Shown one piece after another: positions 33,683-43,572 of a DNA stretch of 64,000 bases. A program made the position numbers and the translations under genes. Source of the DNA: Devosia aquimaris (GTDB lineage: Bacteria > Pseudomonadota > Alphaproteobacteria > Rhizobiales > Devosiaceae). The notes under the pieces are model-generated. The model was not told the DNA's origin. It ran no database searches and worked only from the letters and a program-made list of their open reading frames with translations. Position 1 is the first letter of the stretch; each line of letters begins with the position of its first letter. The stretch lies in NCBI RefSeq assembly GCF_020169335.1, contig NZ_JAIEZN010000001.1, forward strand, positions 2,531,805-2,595,804. The letters are read 5' to 3'.

Positions 33683-33686
33683 GACT

Positions 33687-34145
33687 ATGCAGACCATCGA
33701 TTTTTCCCCCTTCTATCGCTCGACCGTCGGCTTTGACCGCGTCTTCAACCGCCTCGATACCCTGGTGGGCCAGGAAGCTAAGACCTACCCGCCCTACAAC
33801 ATCGAGCGCACCGGTGAAGACGCCTACCGCATCTCGATCGCCGTCGCCGGCTTTGCCAATGGCGACATTGCCATCGAGACCAAGGAAAATAGCCTCGTCG
33901 TCAAGGGTGCCAAGCCGGCAGAAACCGCCGAGAAGGCCCGTGAATTCCTCCATCGCGGCATTGCCGAGCGCGCCTTCGAGCTGCGCTTCCAGCTGGCCGA
34001 CTATGTCGAGGTTCAGGGCGCCACGCTCGAGAACGGCCTGCTTCATCTCGAACTCAAGCGCGAGCTGCCCGAGAGCAAGAAGCCGCGCACGATTCAGATC
34101 AACGCCGGCACCCAGGCCAGTATTGAGGACCAGTCGGTCAACTGA
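33687..34145 (+). CDS. Small heat-shock protein, Hsp20/IbpA family
   Basis: 152 residues from the ATG at 33687 (GGAG 9 bp upstream). The N-terminus MQTIDFSPFYRSTVGFDRVFNRLD is IbpA-like; the alpha-crystallin domain runs from about 35 to 125 with YPPYNIERTGEDAYRISIAVAGF and LENGLLHLEL; the C-terminal IxI motif is IQI in PRTIQINAG. It holds unfolding proteins during stress. A sigma-32 promoter and a possible RNA thermometer precede it, and a terminator follows. Confidence 0.93.
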   Translation: MQTIDFSPFYRSTVGFDRVFNRLDTLVGQEAKTYPPYNIERTGEDAYRISIAVAGFANGDIAIETKENSLVVKGAKPAETAEKAREFLHRGIAERAFELRFQLADYVEVQGATLENGLLHLELKRELPESKKPRTIQINAGTQASIEDQSVN

Positions 34146-34173
34146 TCGCCTGACTTGATATAGCCACATATCT

Positions 34174-34210
34174 GGCGCGCAGTACGCAAGCACTGCGCGC
34201 CTTTTGCTTT
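34174..34210 (+). terminator. Intrinsic terminator of hsp20
   Basis: A perfect 10-bp stem GGCGCGCAGT / ACTGCGCGCC around an 8-nt loop is followed by TTTTGCTTT. Confidence 0.92.
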
Positions 34211-34277
34211 GTGGCTCCCCGCCACGCCCATCATTGGCGCGACCACCCATTTTGATTTTTATTGACAGGACGTTGTT

Positions 34278-34751
34278 GTGAAAACTCCATCGATTGCCCT
34301 CAAGGCTAACGCAAAATCCACCGTCATCGACATTCTCAACGCCCGCCTGGCCGACGCCATCGACCTGGCGCTCATCGTCAAGCAGGCCCATTGGAACCTC
34401 AAGGGTCCCAACTTCATCGCCGTCCATGAAATGCTCGACCCCATGCGCGCCGCCATCGACACCCATGTCGATGTGATCGCCGAGCGCATTGCCCAGCTCG
34501 ATGGCATTGCCCTGGGCACCTCCCAGGTCGTCGCCAAGGCCACGGCGCTGTCGCCCTATCCCACCGATATCCGCAAGGTCACCGAGCATCTGACGGCGCT
34601 GGCCGATCGCTTTGCCACCCTGGCCAACCAGGTCCGCGAGGACATTGACGCCACCGACGAGGCTGGCGATGCCGATGCCGCCGATATCCTGACCGCCTTC
34701 TCGCGCGAGCTGGACAAGAACCTCTGGTTCATCAAGTCCCATCTCGAATAG
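34278..34751 (+). CDS. dps: DNA-protecting ferritin-like protein Dps
   Basis: 157 residues from a GTG at 34278 with AGGA upstream. All five ferroxidase ligands of E. coli Dps have equivalents at a constant offset of 13: His38, His50, Asp54, Asp65 and Glu69 (KQAHWNLKGPNF, AVHEMLDPMR, THVDVIAER). The dodecamer stores iron and shields DNA from peroxide. The N-terminal tail is short with a few lysines. A terminator follows. Confidence 0.93.
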   Translation: MKTPSIALKANAKSTVIDILNARLADAIDLALIVKQAHWNLKGPNFIAVHEMLDPMRAAIDTHVDVIAERIAQLDGIALGTSQVVAKATALSPYPTDIRKVTEHLTALADRFATLANQVREDIDATDEAGDADAADILTAFSRELDKNLWFIKSHLE

Positions 34752-34778
34752 GCAATCATAGCCATTTGGCAGACGATC

Positions 34779-34810
34779 AGGGGCGTTTCCAGGCGGAAGC
34801 GCCCCTTTTC
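34779..34810 (+). terminator. Intrinsic terminator of dps
   Basis: A 12-bp stem with one wobble (AGGGGCGTTTCC with GGAAGCGCCCCT) around AGGC runs into TTTTC. It lies 28 bp after the dps stop. Confidence 0.85.
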
Positions 34811-34934
34811 CATGCGCGGCACCCCGCAATTGCCTACACTGTCCTATTGCAAAATCGGCAATGTCCTATTTTTTCCCCGCCCGGCGGACCAAAGGCGCTT
34901 GCTCCCAGTCTGGAATTATGCAAATGTGAATTCG

Positions 34935-34957
34935 ATAGGGCAGTACAACTGTCCTAT
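34935..34957. promoter_or_regulatory. Palindromic operator candidate upstream of gltB
   Basis: ATAGGGCAGT-N3-ACTGTCCTAT, 9 of 10 pairs matching. An exact copy of the right half (ACTGTCCTAT) is at 34838-34847 and a shorter one (TGTCCTAT) at 34862-34869. The regulator is unknown. Confidence 0.55.
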
Positions 34958-35265
34958 CTGACGCGTCGCCCCGCTCTCCGCGGTCAGCGCGCACGCCGGT
35001 CCGGCTGGCCCGCTAGACGATAGCGGAAACGGACAAGCGGGGCTAAACTAGCCCGAAGATGAGCGGCCATTTGGATGCAGTGCCGCTCCCCAAGCATGGA
35101 CGTAGCTGCTCATCGGAGCCGTACTCGGTACGCCCCGCATGGACAGCGCGCCCGCCAGAGGACACATATGCATCCAGCCCGCCGGTTCGCCGGCACCAAC
35201 AGGATGCGCGACACAGCAACAGGGCCCGGCAAAACGGGCGCGACCAGATAACGAGGACCATTGTC

Positions 35266-38200
35266 ATGGCACACCCGCGGAACGGAACCCACTCTCCCGT
35301 CACGGCGAGCACTGCCAATGTCAAAACCTTGATCCGTGACGGTCGCCGCGTTGCCACAGGTCGCCCCGAGGCGCAGGGTCTGTATGATCCGGCCAACGAG
35401 CATGATGCCTGCGGCATCGGCATGATTGCCAACATCAAGAACAAGCCCAGCCACGAAGTGGTCGAAAAGGGTCTCGAAATCCTCGAGAACCTCGAACACC
35501 GCGGTGCCGTGGGCGCCGATCCGCTGATGGGCGACGGCGCCGGCATCCTGGTGCAGACCCCGCATGCCTTCTTCAAGAAGGTGCTGCCCTTCGCGCTGCC
35601 CGAAAAGCACAACTATGCCGTGGCCATGCTGTTCTATCCCAACACCGAGGGGCTGCGCGACCGCGTGGCGCCCGTGGTGCGGTCCTGCCTGGAATCGGAA
35701 GGCCTGGCCCTGCTGGGCGAGCGCGTCGTGCCCACCAACAATTCCAAGCTCTCGGCCGGCGTCATTGCCACCCAGCCGATCATCGAACAGATGGTCATCG
35801 CCCGCCCCGAGGGCCTGAGCCTCGACGAGTTCGAGCGCAAGCTGCTCATCGTGCGCAAGGTGATCTCCAACACCGTCTATGCGCAGATCCCTGAGTCCGC
35901 TGGCGACAACGGCTTTTACGTTGTCTCCATGTCGGCCCGCACCATCGTCTACAAGGGCATGTTCCTGGCCGACCAGCTGGGCGCCTTCTATGTCGATCTG
36001 CATGATGACGACTTCGAAAGCGCCATTGCCCTGGTGCACCAGCGCTTTTCGACCAACACCTTCCCGTCCTGGAAGCTGGCCCATCCCTATCGCATGACCA
36101 CGCACAATGGTGAGATCAACACCATCCGCGGCAACGTCAACTGGATGGCCGCGCGCCAGGCCTCGGTGTCCTCGCCCAAGTTCGGCGACGACATCACCAA
36201 GATCTGGCCGATCTCCTATGAGGGCCAGTCCGACACCGCCTGCTTTGACAACGCGCTCGAATTCCTCGTGCGTGGCGGCTATTCGCTGCCCCATGCGGCC
36301 ATGATGCTGATCCCCGAAGCCTGGGCCGGCAATCCGCTGATGGATGAGACGCGCCGCAGCTTCTATGAATACCACGCCGCCCTGATGGAACCCTGGGACG
36401 GCCCGGCCGCCATGTCGCTCAGCGACGGCCGCTATGTCGTCGCCACGCTCGACCGCAATGGTCTGCGCCCCGCCCGCTATTTGGTGACCAAGGAAGGCCA
36501 CGTGGTCCTCGCCTCCGAATCGGGTGTGCTGACCATTCCCGATGAGGACATTGTCGAGCGTTGGCGCCTGCAGCCCGGCCGCATGCTGCTGATCGACCTG
36601 GAAGAAGGCCGCATCATCTCCGACGAAGAGATCAAGCGGACCCTGGCCACCAAGCATCCCTATGCCGAGTGGCTGGCGCGCAGCCAGATCGTGCTCGAAG
36701 ACCTGCCCGAAACCGCGCCCAAGGCCCCGGTGACCACCGAGAGCCTGCTCGATCGCATGCAGGCCTTTGGCTATACCCAGGAAGACATCAAGATCCTGAT
36801 GGCGCCCATGGCCACCACCGGCCAGGAAGCCGTGGGCTCGATGGGCACCGATACGCCCATTTCCGCGCTGAGCCAGAAGTCCAAGCTGCTCTACACCTAT
36901 TTCAAGCAGAACTTCGCCCAGGTGACCAATCCGCCCATAGACCCGATCCGCGAGGAATCGGTGATGAGCCTGGTCAGCTTCATCGGCCCGCGCCCCAATA
37001 TTCTCGATCTCGAAGGCAGCTCGCGCGAAAAGCGTCTCGAGGTGCGTCAGCCCGTGCTCACCAATGAGGATCTCGAAAAGATCCGCGCCATTGGCGACAT
37101 GGAAGACAACCAGTTCAAGACGCTGACCATCGACATCACCTACCCCGCCGACCAGGGCGCGGCAGGCATGGAAGCCGCTATTGCCGCCATCTGCGAAAAG
37201 GCAGAGGCAGCGGTGCGTGGCGAGTACAACATCATTATCCTGTCCGACCGGCTGGTCGCGGCCGACCGCATCGCCATTCCGGCGCTGCTGGCCACCGCCG
37301 CCGTGCACCATCACCTGATCCGCAAGGGCCTGCGCACCTCGTCGGGCCTGGTGGTGGAAACCGGCGAAGCCCGCGAAATGCACCATTTCGCCATGCTGGC
37401 CGGCTATGGCGCCGAAGCCATCAACCCCTATCTCGCCTTCGAGACGCTCTCGGCCCTGCATGCCGAAGGCGAGTTCCCGGCCGAGGTCGACGCCCATGAA
37501 GTGGTCTACCGCTACATCAAGAGCGTGGGTAAGGGCCTGCTCAAGGTGATGTCCAAGATGGGCATTTCCACCTACCAGTCCTACTGCGGCGCGCAGATCT
37601 TTGATGCCGTCGGTCTCTCGACCGAATTCGTCCAGCGCTTCTTCTTTGGCACCGCCACCACCATCGAGGGCGTGGGCCTCAGTGAAGTCGCCGAGGAAAC
37701 CGTGCGGCGCCATGCCGACGCCTTTGGCGACGACATCGTGCTGCGCAAGGCGCTCGATGTGGGCGGCGAATATATGTACCGCATCCGCGGCGAAAAGCAT
37801 GCCTGGAGCCCCGATGTGGTGGCCGACCTGCAGCATGCCGTGCGCACCCATGACGAGTCGCCCGAGAACGCCCAGGAGCGCTACAACAGCTTTGCCCGCC
37901 GCGTGAACAGCGGCGAGAATGGCTATCTGGCCATCCGCAACCTGTTCGACATCAAGCCGCTCGGCACCGCCGTGCCGCTCGACGAGGTCGAACCGGCCAG
38001 CGAGATCGTCAAGCGTTTCGTCACCGGCGCCATGAGCTTCGGCTCGATCAGCCGCGAGGCGCATACCACGCTCGCCAAGGCGATGAACCGCATTGGCGGC
38101 AAGTCCAACACCGGTGAAGGCGGCGAAGAGCCCGATCGCTACAAGCCCCTGCCCGATGGCTCGGCCAACCCCATGCGCTCGGCCATCAAGCAGATCGCCT

Positions 38201-40008
38201 CGGGCCGCTTTGGCGTCACCACCGAATATCTGGTCAATGCCGACCAGCTGCAGATCAAGGTCGCCCAGGGTGCCAAGCCCGGCGAAGGCGGTCAGCTGCC
38301 CGGTCACAAGGTCGACTGGATCGTCGCCAAGACCCGTCACTCCACCCCCGGCGTGGGCCTGATCAGCCCGCCGCCGCACCACGACATCTATTCCATCGAA
38401 GATCTGGCCCAGCTGATCTACGACCTCAAGAACGTCAACGAGCGCGCCGATATCTCGGTCAAGCTGGTGTCGGAAGTGGGCGTGGGGACCGTTGCGGCCG
38501 GCGTCGCAAAGGCGCGCGCCGACCACATCACCATCTCGGGCTATGACGGTGGCACGGGCGCGTCCCCGCTGACCTCGCTCAAGCATGCTGGCGGCCCCTG
38601 GGAAATCGGCCTGGCCGAAACCCACCAGACCCTGGTGCTCAACCGCCTGCGCAGCCGCGTGCGGCTGCAGGTCGATGGTGGCCTCAAGACCGGCCGCGAC
38701 GTGCTGATCGGGGCCCTGTTGGGTGCCGACGAGTTCGGCTTCTCCACCGCGCCGCTGATCGCGGCCGGCTGCATCATGATGCGCAAGTGCCATCTCAACA
38801 CCTGTCCGGTTGGCGTTGCCACCCAGGACCCGGTGCTGCGCAAGCGCTTCAAGGGCACGCCCGAGCATGTCATCAACTACTTCTTCTTCATCGCCGAAGA
38901 GCTGCGCGGCCTGATGGCCGAGCTGGGTGCCCGCACCCTGCAGGATCTCATCGGCCGCTCGGACCTGCTCGATCACAAGCATCTCAAGGACTACTGGAAG
39001 AGCGAAGGCATCGACTTCACCAAGCTGTTCTACAAGCCCGAGCCGCTCGGTGGCGACACGCTCTACCACTCCGAGACGCAGAACCATCACCTCGAATCCG
39101 TGCTCGACCGCCAGCTGGTCGAGCTGGCCGAACCGGCGCTCGCCCGCGGCGAAGCCGTGCAGATCGACCTGCCCATCCGCAGCCGCGACCGCTCCGCCGG
39201 CGCCATGCTGTCGGGCGCGCTGGCGACCCGCTACGGCCACGAAGGTCTGCCGGACGACACCATTTCGATCACCCTGCGGGGCACCGCCGGGCAGAGCTTT
39301 GGCGCCTTCCTGGGCAGGGGCATCTCCATCGACATGATTGGCGACGCCAATGACTATGTCGGCAAGGGTCTCTCGGGTGGCCGCATCGTCGTGCGCCCGT
39401 CCGACAAGGCGAGCTTTGTGCCCGAGAAGTCCATCATCGTGGGCAACACCGTGCTCTATGGCGCCATTGCCGGCGAGTGCTACTTCCGCGGTGTGGCCGG
39501 CGAACGCTTCGCCGTGCGCAACTCGGGCGCCATTGCGGTGGTCGAGGGCACGGGCGATCACGGCTGTGAATATATGACCGGCGGCGTGGTCGTGGTCATC
39601 GGCCCGACCGGACGCAACTTCGCCGCCGGCATGAGCGGTGGCGTGGCCTATGTGCTCGACGAAGACGAGACCTTCCGCGACCGCTGCAACCTGGCCATGG
39701 TCGACCTCGAGCCGGTGGCCGAGGAAGAGGCGCTGATGCAGCAGATCCACCACCATGGTGGGGACCTCGAATGGCATGGCCGTGTCGACATTTCCGGCGA
39801 CATGACCAAGCATGACGACGAACGCCTGCACCAGCTGATTTCCAATCACCTGCACTACACCGGCTCGACGCGCGCCAAATTCATTCTCGACCACTGGGTC
39901 GAAATGCGCCCCAAGTTCGTCAAGGTCATGCCGGTCGAATACCGCCGGGCGATCAAGGAAATGGAAAAGAAGCGGGCCTCTGGCGCCATCGGCGCGGCTG
40001 CGGAATAG
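35266..40008 (+). CDS. gltB: Glutamate synthase (NADPH) large subunit
   Basis: 1580 residues from the ATG at 35266 with GAGGA upstream, typical for GltB. After a 48-residue propeptide the amidotransferase nucleophile is Cys49 in DACGIGMIA. The class II glutaminase domain spans roughly 49-440, the central domain to about 800, the FMN synthase domain to about 1230 ([31 protein letters not shown]), with 3Fe-4S cysteines in [13 protein letters not shown] after MRKC, and a C-terminal beta-helix rich in glycine. It makes two glutamates from glutamine and 2-oxoglutarate, with gltD 10 bp downstream. Confidence 0.96.
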   Translation: MAHPRNGTHSPVTASTANVKTLIRDGRRVATGRPEAQGLYDPANEHDACGIGMIANIKNKPSHEVVEKGLEILENLEHRGAVGADPLMGDGAGILVQTPHAFFKKVLPFALPEKHNYAVAMLFYPNTEGLRDRVAPVVRSCLESEGLALLGERVVPTNNSKLSAGVIATQPIIEQMVIARPEGLSLDEFERKLLIVRKVISNTVYAQIPESAGDNGFYVVSMSARTIVYKGMFLADQLGAFYVDLHDDDFESAIALVHQRFSTNTFPSWKLAHPYRMTTHNGEINTIRGNVNWMAARQASVSSPKFGDDITKIWPISYEGQSDTACFDNALEFLVRGGYSLPHAAMMLIPEAWAGNPLMDETRRSFYEYHAALMEPWDGPAAMSLSDGRYVVATLDRNGLRPARYLVTKEGHVVLASESGVLTIPDEDIVERWRLQPGRMLLIDLEEGRIISDEEIKRTLATKHPYAEWLARSQIVLEDLPETAPKAPVTTESLLDRMQAFGYTQEDIKILMAPMATTGQEAVGSMGTDTPISALSQKSKLLYTYFKQNFAQVTNPPIDPIREESVMSLVSFIGPRPNILDLEGSSREKRLEVRQPVLTNEDLEKIRAIGDMEDNQFKTLTIDITYPADQGAAGMEAAIAAICEKAEAAVRGEYNIIILSDRLVAADRIAIPALLATAAVHHHLIRKGLRTSSGLVVETGEAREMHHFAMLAGYGAEAINPYLAFETLSALHAEGEFPAEVDAHEVVYRYIKSVGKGLLKVMSKMGISTYQSYCGAQIFDAVGLSTEFVQRFFFGTATTIEGVGLSEVAEETVRRHADAFGDDIVLRKALDVGGEYMYRIRGEKHAWSPDVVADLQHAVRTHDESPENAQERYNSFARRVNSGENGYLAIRNLFDIKPLGTAVPLDEVEPASEIVKRFVTGAMSFGSISREAHTTLAKAMNRIGGKSNTGEGGEEPDRYKPLPDGSANPMRSAIKQIASGRFGVTTEYLVNADQLQIKVAQGAKPGEGGQLPGHKVDWIVAKTRHSTPGVGLISPPPHHDIYSIEDLAQLIYDLKNVNERADISVKLVSEVGVGTVAAGVAKARADHITISGYDGGTGASPLTSLKHAGGPWEIGLAETHQTLVLNRLRSRVRLQVDGGLKTGRDVLIGALLGADEFGFSTAPLIAAGCIMMRKCHLNTCPVGVATQDPVLRKRFKGTPEHVINYFFFIAEELRGLMAELGARTLQDLIGRSDLLDHKHLKDYWKSEGIDFTKLFYKPEPLGGDTLYHSETQNHHLESVLDRQLVELAEPALARGEAVQIDLPIRSRDRSAGAMLSGALATRYGHEGLPDDTISITLRGTAGQSFGAFLGRGISIDMIGDANDYVGKGLSGGRIVVRPSDKASFVPEKSIIVGNTVLYGAIAGECYFRGVAGERFAVRNSGAIAVVEGTGDHGCEYMTGGVVVVIGPTGRNFAAGMSGGVAYVLDEDETFRDRCNLAMVDLEPVAEEEALMQQIHHHGGDLEWHGRVDISGDMTKHDDERLHQLISNHLHYTGSTRAKFILDHWVEMRPKFVKVMPVEYRRAIKEMEKKRASGAIGAAAE

Positions 40009-40018
40009 GGAGAGCAAA

Positions 40019-41446
40019 ATGGGTAAGGTAACAGGCTTTCTCGAGATCGAGCGCGAAGAGCCCCGGTATGAACCGGCCTCCGACCGCATCCGCCACTTTG
40101 GCGAATTCACCATTCCCATGAGTGAAGGCCGCATTGTCGACCAGGCAGCGCGCTGCATGGATTGCGGCATTCCCTTCTGCCATGGCGACACCGGCTGCCC
40201 GGTGCACAACCAGATCCCCGACTGGAACGATCTGGTCTACAACGGCGACTGGGAAGAGGCGGCGCGCAATCTGCACTCCACCAACAACTTCCCCGAGTTC
40301 ACCGGCCGTATCTGCCCGGCCCCCTGCGAGGAAGCCTGCACGCTCAACCTCGAGGACGTGCCCGTCGCCATCAAGACGGTAGAACAGGCCATTGCCGACC
40401 GCGCCATCCGCTCCGGCTGGGTCAAGCCGCAGATCGCAGCGCACAAGACCGGCAAGTCGGTCGGCGTCGTCGGCTCGGGCCCGGCCGGCATGGCGGCTGC
40501 CCAGCAGCTCGCCCGCGCCGGCCATGATGTGCATCTCTACGAACGCGAGCCCAAGGCTGGCGGGCTGATGCGCTATGGCATTCCCGACTTCAAGATGGAA
40601 AAGGACCACATCGACTTCCGCGTCGAGCAGATGCAGGCCGAGGGCGTGACCTTCCACTATGGCGTCAATGTCGGCGTCACCACGCCGCTCTCCGAGCTGC
40701 AGGCCAAGCACGACGCCGTGCTGCTCTGCGGCGGCGCCGAGAAGCCGCGCGATGTTGATGCCGAGGGCACCAATCTCAATGGCGTGCACTATGCCATGCC
40801 GTTCCTCGTGCAGCAGAACCGTCGCCTCGGCGGCGAGGATGTGTCGAGCCAGCTGCAGCTGACCGCTGCCGGCAAGCATGTCGTGGTGGTGGGCGGTGGC
40901 GATACCGCGTCTGACTGCGTCGGCACCAGCTTCCGCCAGGGCGCCATTGCCGTCACCCAGCTCGACGTGCGCCCCATGCCGCCCGAGCTGGAAAACAAGC
41001 TGACCAACTGGCCCAACTGGGCGGTCAAGATGCGCACCTCGTCGTCGCAGGCCGAAGGCGCCATCCGCGAATTCGCCGCCGGCACCATGAAGATCATTGG
41101 CAATGCCAAGGGTCAGGTGACGGGCGTCGAATGCGCCCGCGTCGATCGCAAGCGTCAGCCCATCCCCGGCACCGAATTCGTCATCAAGGCCGATCTGGTT
41201 CTGCTGGCCATCGGCTTTGCCTCGCCGGTGCACGAGGGCATGCTGACCGAGCTGGGCGCCCAGCTCGACAAGCGCGGCAATCTCTTCGCCGACACCATGA
41301 GCTACAAGACCACCGTTCCCAAGGTCTATGCCGCCGGCGACATGCGCCGTGGCCAGTCCCTGGTGGTCTGGGCCATCCGCGAGGGCCGCCAGGCCGCTCG
41401 CTCCATCGACTTCGACCTGATGGGCAAGACCGCCCTGCCGCGCTAG
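40019..41446 (+). CDS. gltD: Glutamate synthase (NADPH) small subunit
   Basis: 475 residues, start 40019 with GGGAGAG upstream. The N-terminal iron-sulfur domain has [22 protein letters not shown] and [12 protein letters not shown] cysteine clusters. The FAD site is [21 protein letters not shown] and the NADPH site [13 protein letters not shown]. It passes electrons from NADPH via Fe-S clusters to GltB. It directly follows gltB in one operon. Palindromic repeats rather than a classical terminator follow. Confidence 0.96.
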   Translation: MGKVTGFLEIEREEPRYEPASDRIRHFGEFTIPMSEGRIVDQAARCMDCGIPFCHGDTGCPVHNQIPDWNDLVYNGDWEEAARNLHSTNNFPEFTGRICPAPCEEACTLNLEDVPVAIKTVEQAIADRAIRSGWVKPQIAAHKTGKSVGVVGSGPAGMAAAQQLARAGHDVHLYEREPKAGGLMRYGIPDFKMEKDHIDFRVEQMQAEGVTFHYGVNVGVTTPLSELQAKHDAVLLCGGAEKPRDVDAEGTNLNGVHYAMPFLVQQNRRLGGEDVSSQLQLTAAGKHVVVVGGGDTASDCVGTSFRQGAIAVTQLDVRPMPPELENKLTNWPNWAVKMRTSSSQAEGAIREFAAGTMKIIGNAKGQVTGVECARVDRKRQPIPGTEFVIKADLVLLAIGFASPVHEGMLTELGAQLDKRGNLFADTMSYKTTVPKVYAAGDMRRGQSLVVWAIREGRQAARSIDFDLMGKTALPR

Positions 41447-41461
41447 GCGGCTCTCGTACCG

Positions 41462-41567
41462 CCCACCTGACCTCCCCCTGAAAGGGGGAGGGACTTATCG
41501 AGTGTGGGGCACGATCTCGTCTCACCCACCGAACGATCCCTCCCCCTTCAGGGGGAGGTTAGGTGGG
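41462..41567. repeat. 106-bp element with palindromic inverted ends, type D
   Basis: The left arm (41462-41493) and right arm (41537-41567) are inverted copies differing by one substitution and one inserted base. Each arm is itself a hairpin of CTCCCCCT and AGGGGGAG. The 43-bp core is unique in the window. It has no coding capacity and resembles a MITE or double terminator. Confidence 0.8.
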
Positions 41568-41608
41568 GGACTGCCAAGGTGGGAACATCATCGCGATCTC
41601 ACCGTCGC

Positions 41609-41638
41609 CGTCATCACCCGGCTCGTCCGGGTGATCCA
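41609..41638 (+). repeat. REP-like palindrome, type B
   Basis: CGTC head, arms ATCACCCGG and CCGGGTGAT, loop CTCGT, CCA tail; 42 bp after the type D element. Confidence 0.9.
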
Positions 41639-41804
41639 TAGCCGGGCCTGGTGATCGATTGTCCCGCCAATCCCCCAAATCCCCCCATCGACGCCATCGC
41701 TGTGCGCCATGCGCCTGTTTGGCTACCGAACCGGTCAGCACTCTGCTAACACTTCGCTCCAAAATGCTGCGCCCCAACCACCGGGGTGCTACACGGATCC
41801 TGCC

Positions 41805-42350
41805 ATGACCCAGAAGCCCTATGTCGTCGATGAACTGATCTCGGCCAAAGCCATTGCCGCCCGTGTCGAGGCGCTGGCCAAGGAGATTTCCGCCCATTTC
41901 GCCGATACCGACAAGCTGGTCGTCGTCGGCCTGCTGCGCGGCTCGTTCATCTTCATCGCCGACCTGGTGCGCGAGCTCGACCTGCCGGTGGAGGTCGATT
42001 TCCTCGAAGCCTCATCCTATGGCAATGCCATGGAATCGAGCCGGGAAGTGCGTATTCTCAAGGATTTGCGCGGCGAGATCGCCGGCCGCGACGTGCTGGT
42101 GGTCGAGGACATCGTCGACACCGGCTACACCCTCAAGCACGTGCTGGAAATCCTTGAGACGCGTCACCCGCGCCGCATGGAAGTCTGTGCCCTGCTCAAC
42201 AAGCCCAGCCGGCGCGAGACCGAGGTCAACGCCAAATGGGTAGGCTTTGATATTCCAGACAAATTTGTCGTCGGCTATGGCATCGACTATGCCCAGCGCA
42301 ACCGCAACCTGCCCCACATCGGCGCGGTGCGGTTCGTCGAAGACAACTAA
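41805..42350 (+). CDS. hpt: Hypoxanthine phosphoribosyltransferase
   Basis: 181 residues from the ATG at 41805. The PRPP-binding motif is [30 protein letters not shown] and [30 protein letters not shown] are conserved HPRT stretches. It salvages hypoxanthine (and probably guanine) to the nucleotide. Its stop codon overlaps the convergent SGNH hydrolase stop by a few bases. Confidence 0.93.
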   Translation: MTQKPYVVDELISAKAIAARVEALAKEISAHFADTDKLVVVGLLRGSFIFIADLVRELDLPVEVDFLEASSYGNAMESSREVRILKDLRGEIAGRDVLVVEDIVDTGYTLKHVLEILETRHPRRMEVCALLNKPSRRETEVNAKWVGFDIPDKFVVGYGIDYAQRNRNLPHIGAVRFVEDN

Positions 42351-43498
42351 CGCCCGACGTTTTCCGCGGCCACTGGCGCGGCCCCCACGCCAAAGGCATC
42401 GACCCGCCCGACCGGCGCATTGACCAGGTCCTCGAGCGTGAACGGCGCCGCCGGCGGCTGCGCCCGCCCGGCCAGCAGCAGGTCATCGGCCCGCACCGCC
42501 ACCCGGCTGATCGGGATCACCGCTCCGGCCACTTCGAGCAGCCGCGTCTGTCCCAGCCCCTGATAGGGCGGGCGCAGCATGGCCGCGGCATCGGTGCCGG
42601 CCAGCGGGTCGGCTGCCGCCAGCGTGGTGCCGGCGCCGCGATAGAAGCTCTTGACCGTCTGGCTGAGATAAAAGGCCAGCTTGTCAGCGCCAGCGGCGGC
42701 GAAATGGATGCCGTCATCCTTGCGCATGCGGGCGTTCTGCCCGTTCACATCCGGCCCATAGGAGGAATATTTGCCGTCCTCGCCCAGAAAACGCTCATAG
42801 ATATCAAGATATTCCGCCCCGCCGGCAAAGCTGGCCAACCGCTGGATATTGGCGATCTTGCTCATGGCGGCTGAATATTCGGTCTTGGACATGGGCGGCA
42901 GGCCCAGCCAGATCACCGGCTTGCGGGCCGCGCGTAACTGGGCCAGGAAATCGGTGATGCGCGCCTGATAGGCCGAGTTCCAGGCATCGGACAGCGGGGC
43001 CAGCGTCTCGCCATTGGCGGACAGCTCCTGCCGGTCATTGATGCCGATCATCACCACTGCCAGATCAAAACTATTGGCGGCGATCTGCTCGCCGATGGCC
43101 TTGTTCCAGTCGAAATAGTCCGCGCGCACGAAGCCCGAGGAACTGACGCCCTGGTTGATGACCACCAGATTGGCGTCCTCGGCATAATAGCGCTCCAGCG
43201 CCTTGCTGAGATCGATGGCCAGGGAATCCCCAAAGACGGCGAGGCGCGTGGCATCAGCTGCCTTCTCCACCTGCGGCTTGGGCGGCGGCAGGGCGGCCGT
43301 GGCGGCAGGAGCCGTGCGCTTCTGCGGCTTTTGCTCCTGCACCGGTTCCGGCTCGGGCTCGCCGAACAGCAGGTCAAAAAGCGTCCGGCGCTTCTGCGCC
43401 TGCGCCACCTGCACGGCGCCATTGTCCTGCGCAAGGACGGGCGCGATGTCCACCAGCACGAACAGCCCGATCAGCAATGTCAGAACCCAGCGGCGCAT
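42347..43498 (-). CDS. Periplasmic SGNH-hydrolase family protein (DUF459-like)
   Basis: 383 residues from the ATG at 43496-43498. A signal peptide ([23 protein letters not shown]) is followed by a proline-rich linker to about residue 80. The esterase nucleophile is Ser92 in FGDSLA, the block III Asn is in GINDRQEL, and the Asp/His pair is in DDGIHF near residue 285. Relatives act on cell-wall or exopolysaccharide acyl groups. It follows the lytic transglycosylase gene by 74 bp on the same strand, which supports an envelope role. Confidence 0.85.
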   Translation of the reverse strand: MRRWVLTLLIGLFVLVDIAPVLAQDNGAVQVAQAQKRRTLFDLLFGEPEPEPVQEQKPQKRTAPAATAALPPPKPQVEKAADATRLAVFGDSLAIDLSKALERYYAEDANLVVINQGVSSSGFVRADYFDWNKAIGEQIAANSFDLAVVMIGINDRQELSANGETLAPLSDAWNSAYQARITDFLAQLRAARKPVIWLGLPPMSKTEYSAAMSKIANIQRLASFAGGAEYLDIYERFLGEDGKYSSYGPDVNGQNARMRKDDGIHFAAAGADKLAFYLSQTVKSFYRGAGTTLAAADPLAGTDAAAMLRPPYQGLGQTRLLEVAGAVIPISRVAVRADDLLLAGRAQPPAAPFTLEDLVNAPVGRVDAFGVGAAPVAAENVGR

Positions 43499-43572
43499 GC
43501 TCAATCCACGTCTCGACAACCAGCCTGTCCTAGCAAACCCCGGCGCGGCGCACCATGCCGGTCGCTTGCTTG

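Larger units (their letters stand above)
33278..33686. other. 409-bp intergenic region upstream of hsp20
   Basis: It contains, from left to right, a minus-strand intrinsic terminator without an obvious cognate gene (33323-33356), roughly 180 bp with no clear feature, a sigma-32-type promoter (33541-33568) and the hsp20 leader with a ROSE-like SD hairpin. No protein-coding frame is convincing. Confidence 0.6.
34752..35265. other. 514-bp gltB upstream region
   Basis: It begins with the dps terminator, then holds a 23-bp palindrome and two further copies of its half-site (34838-34957), then about 300 bp without recognisable genes before gltB. An open frame reaching back to 35059 in the gltB frame lacks resemblance to GltB and is read as leader. 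Confidence 0.5.
41447..41804. other. 358-bp gltD-hpt spacer
   Basis: It contains a 106-bp inverted-repeat element (41462-41567), a type B REP-like palindrome (41609-41638) and then about 165 bp leading to hpt in which I see no gene. Confidence 0.7.

Noticed and set aside
33489..34829. 446-codon minus-strand frame across hsp20 and dps
   Set aside because: It crosses two convincing plus-strand genes and the hsp20 terminator; the translation is Gly/Asp-rich shadow. So it does not explain the orphan minus-strand terminator at 33323.
35110..40209. 1699-codon open frame on the minus strand
   Set aside because: Antisense shadow of gltB, which has complete catalytic and Fe-S motifs on the other strand.
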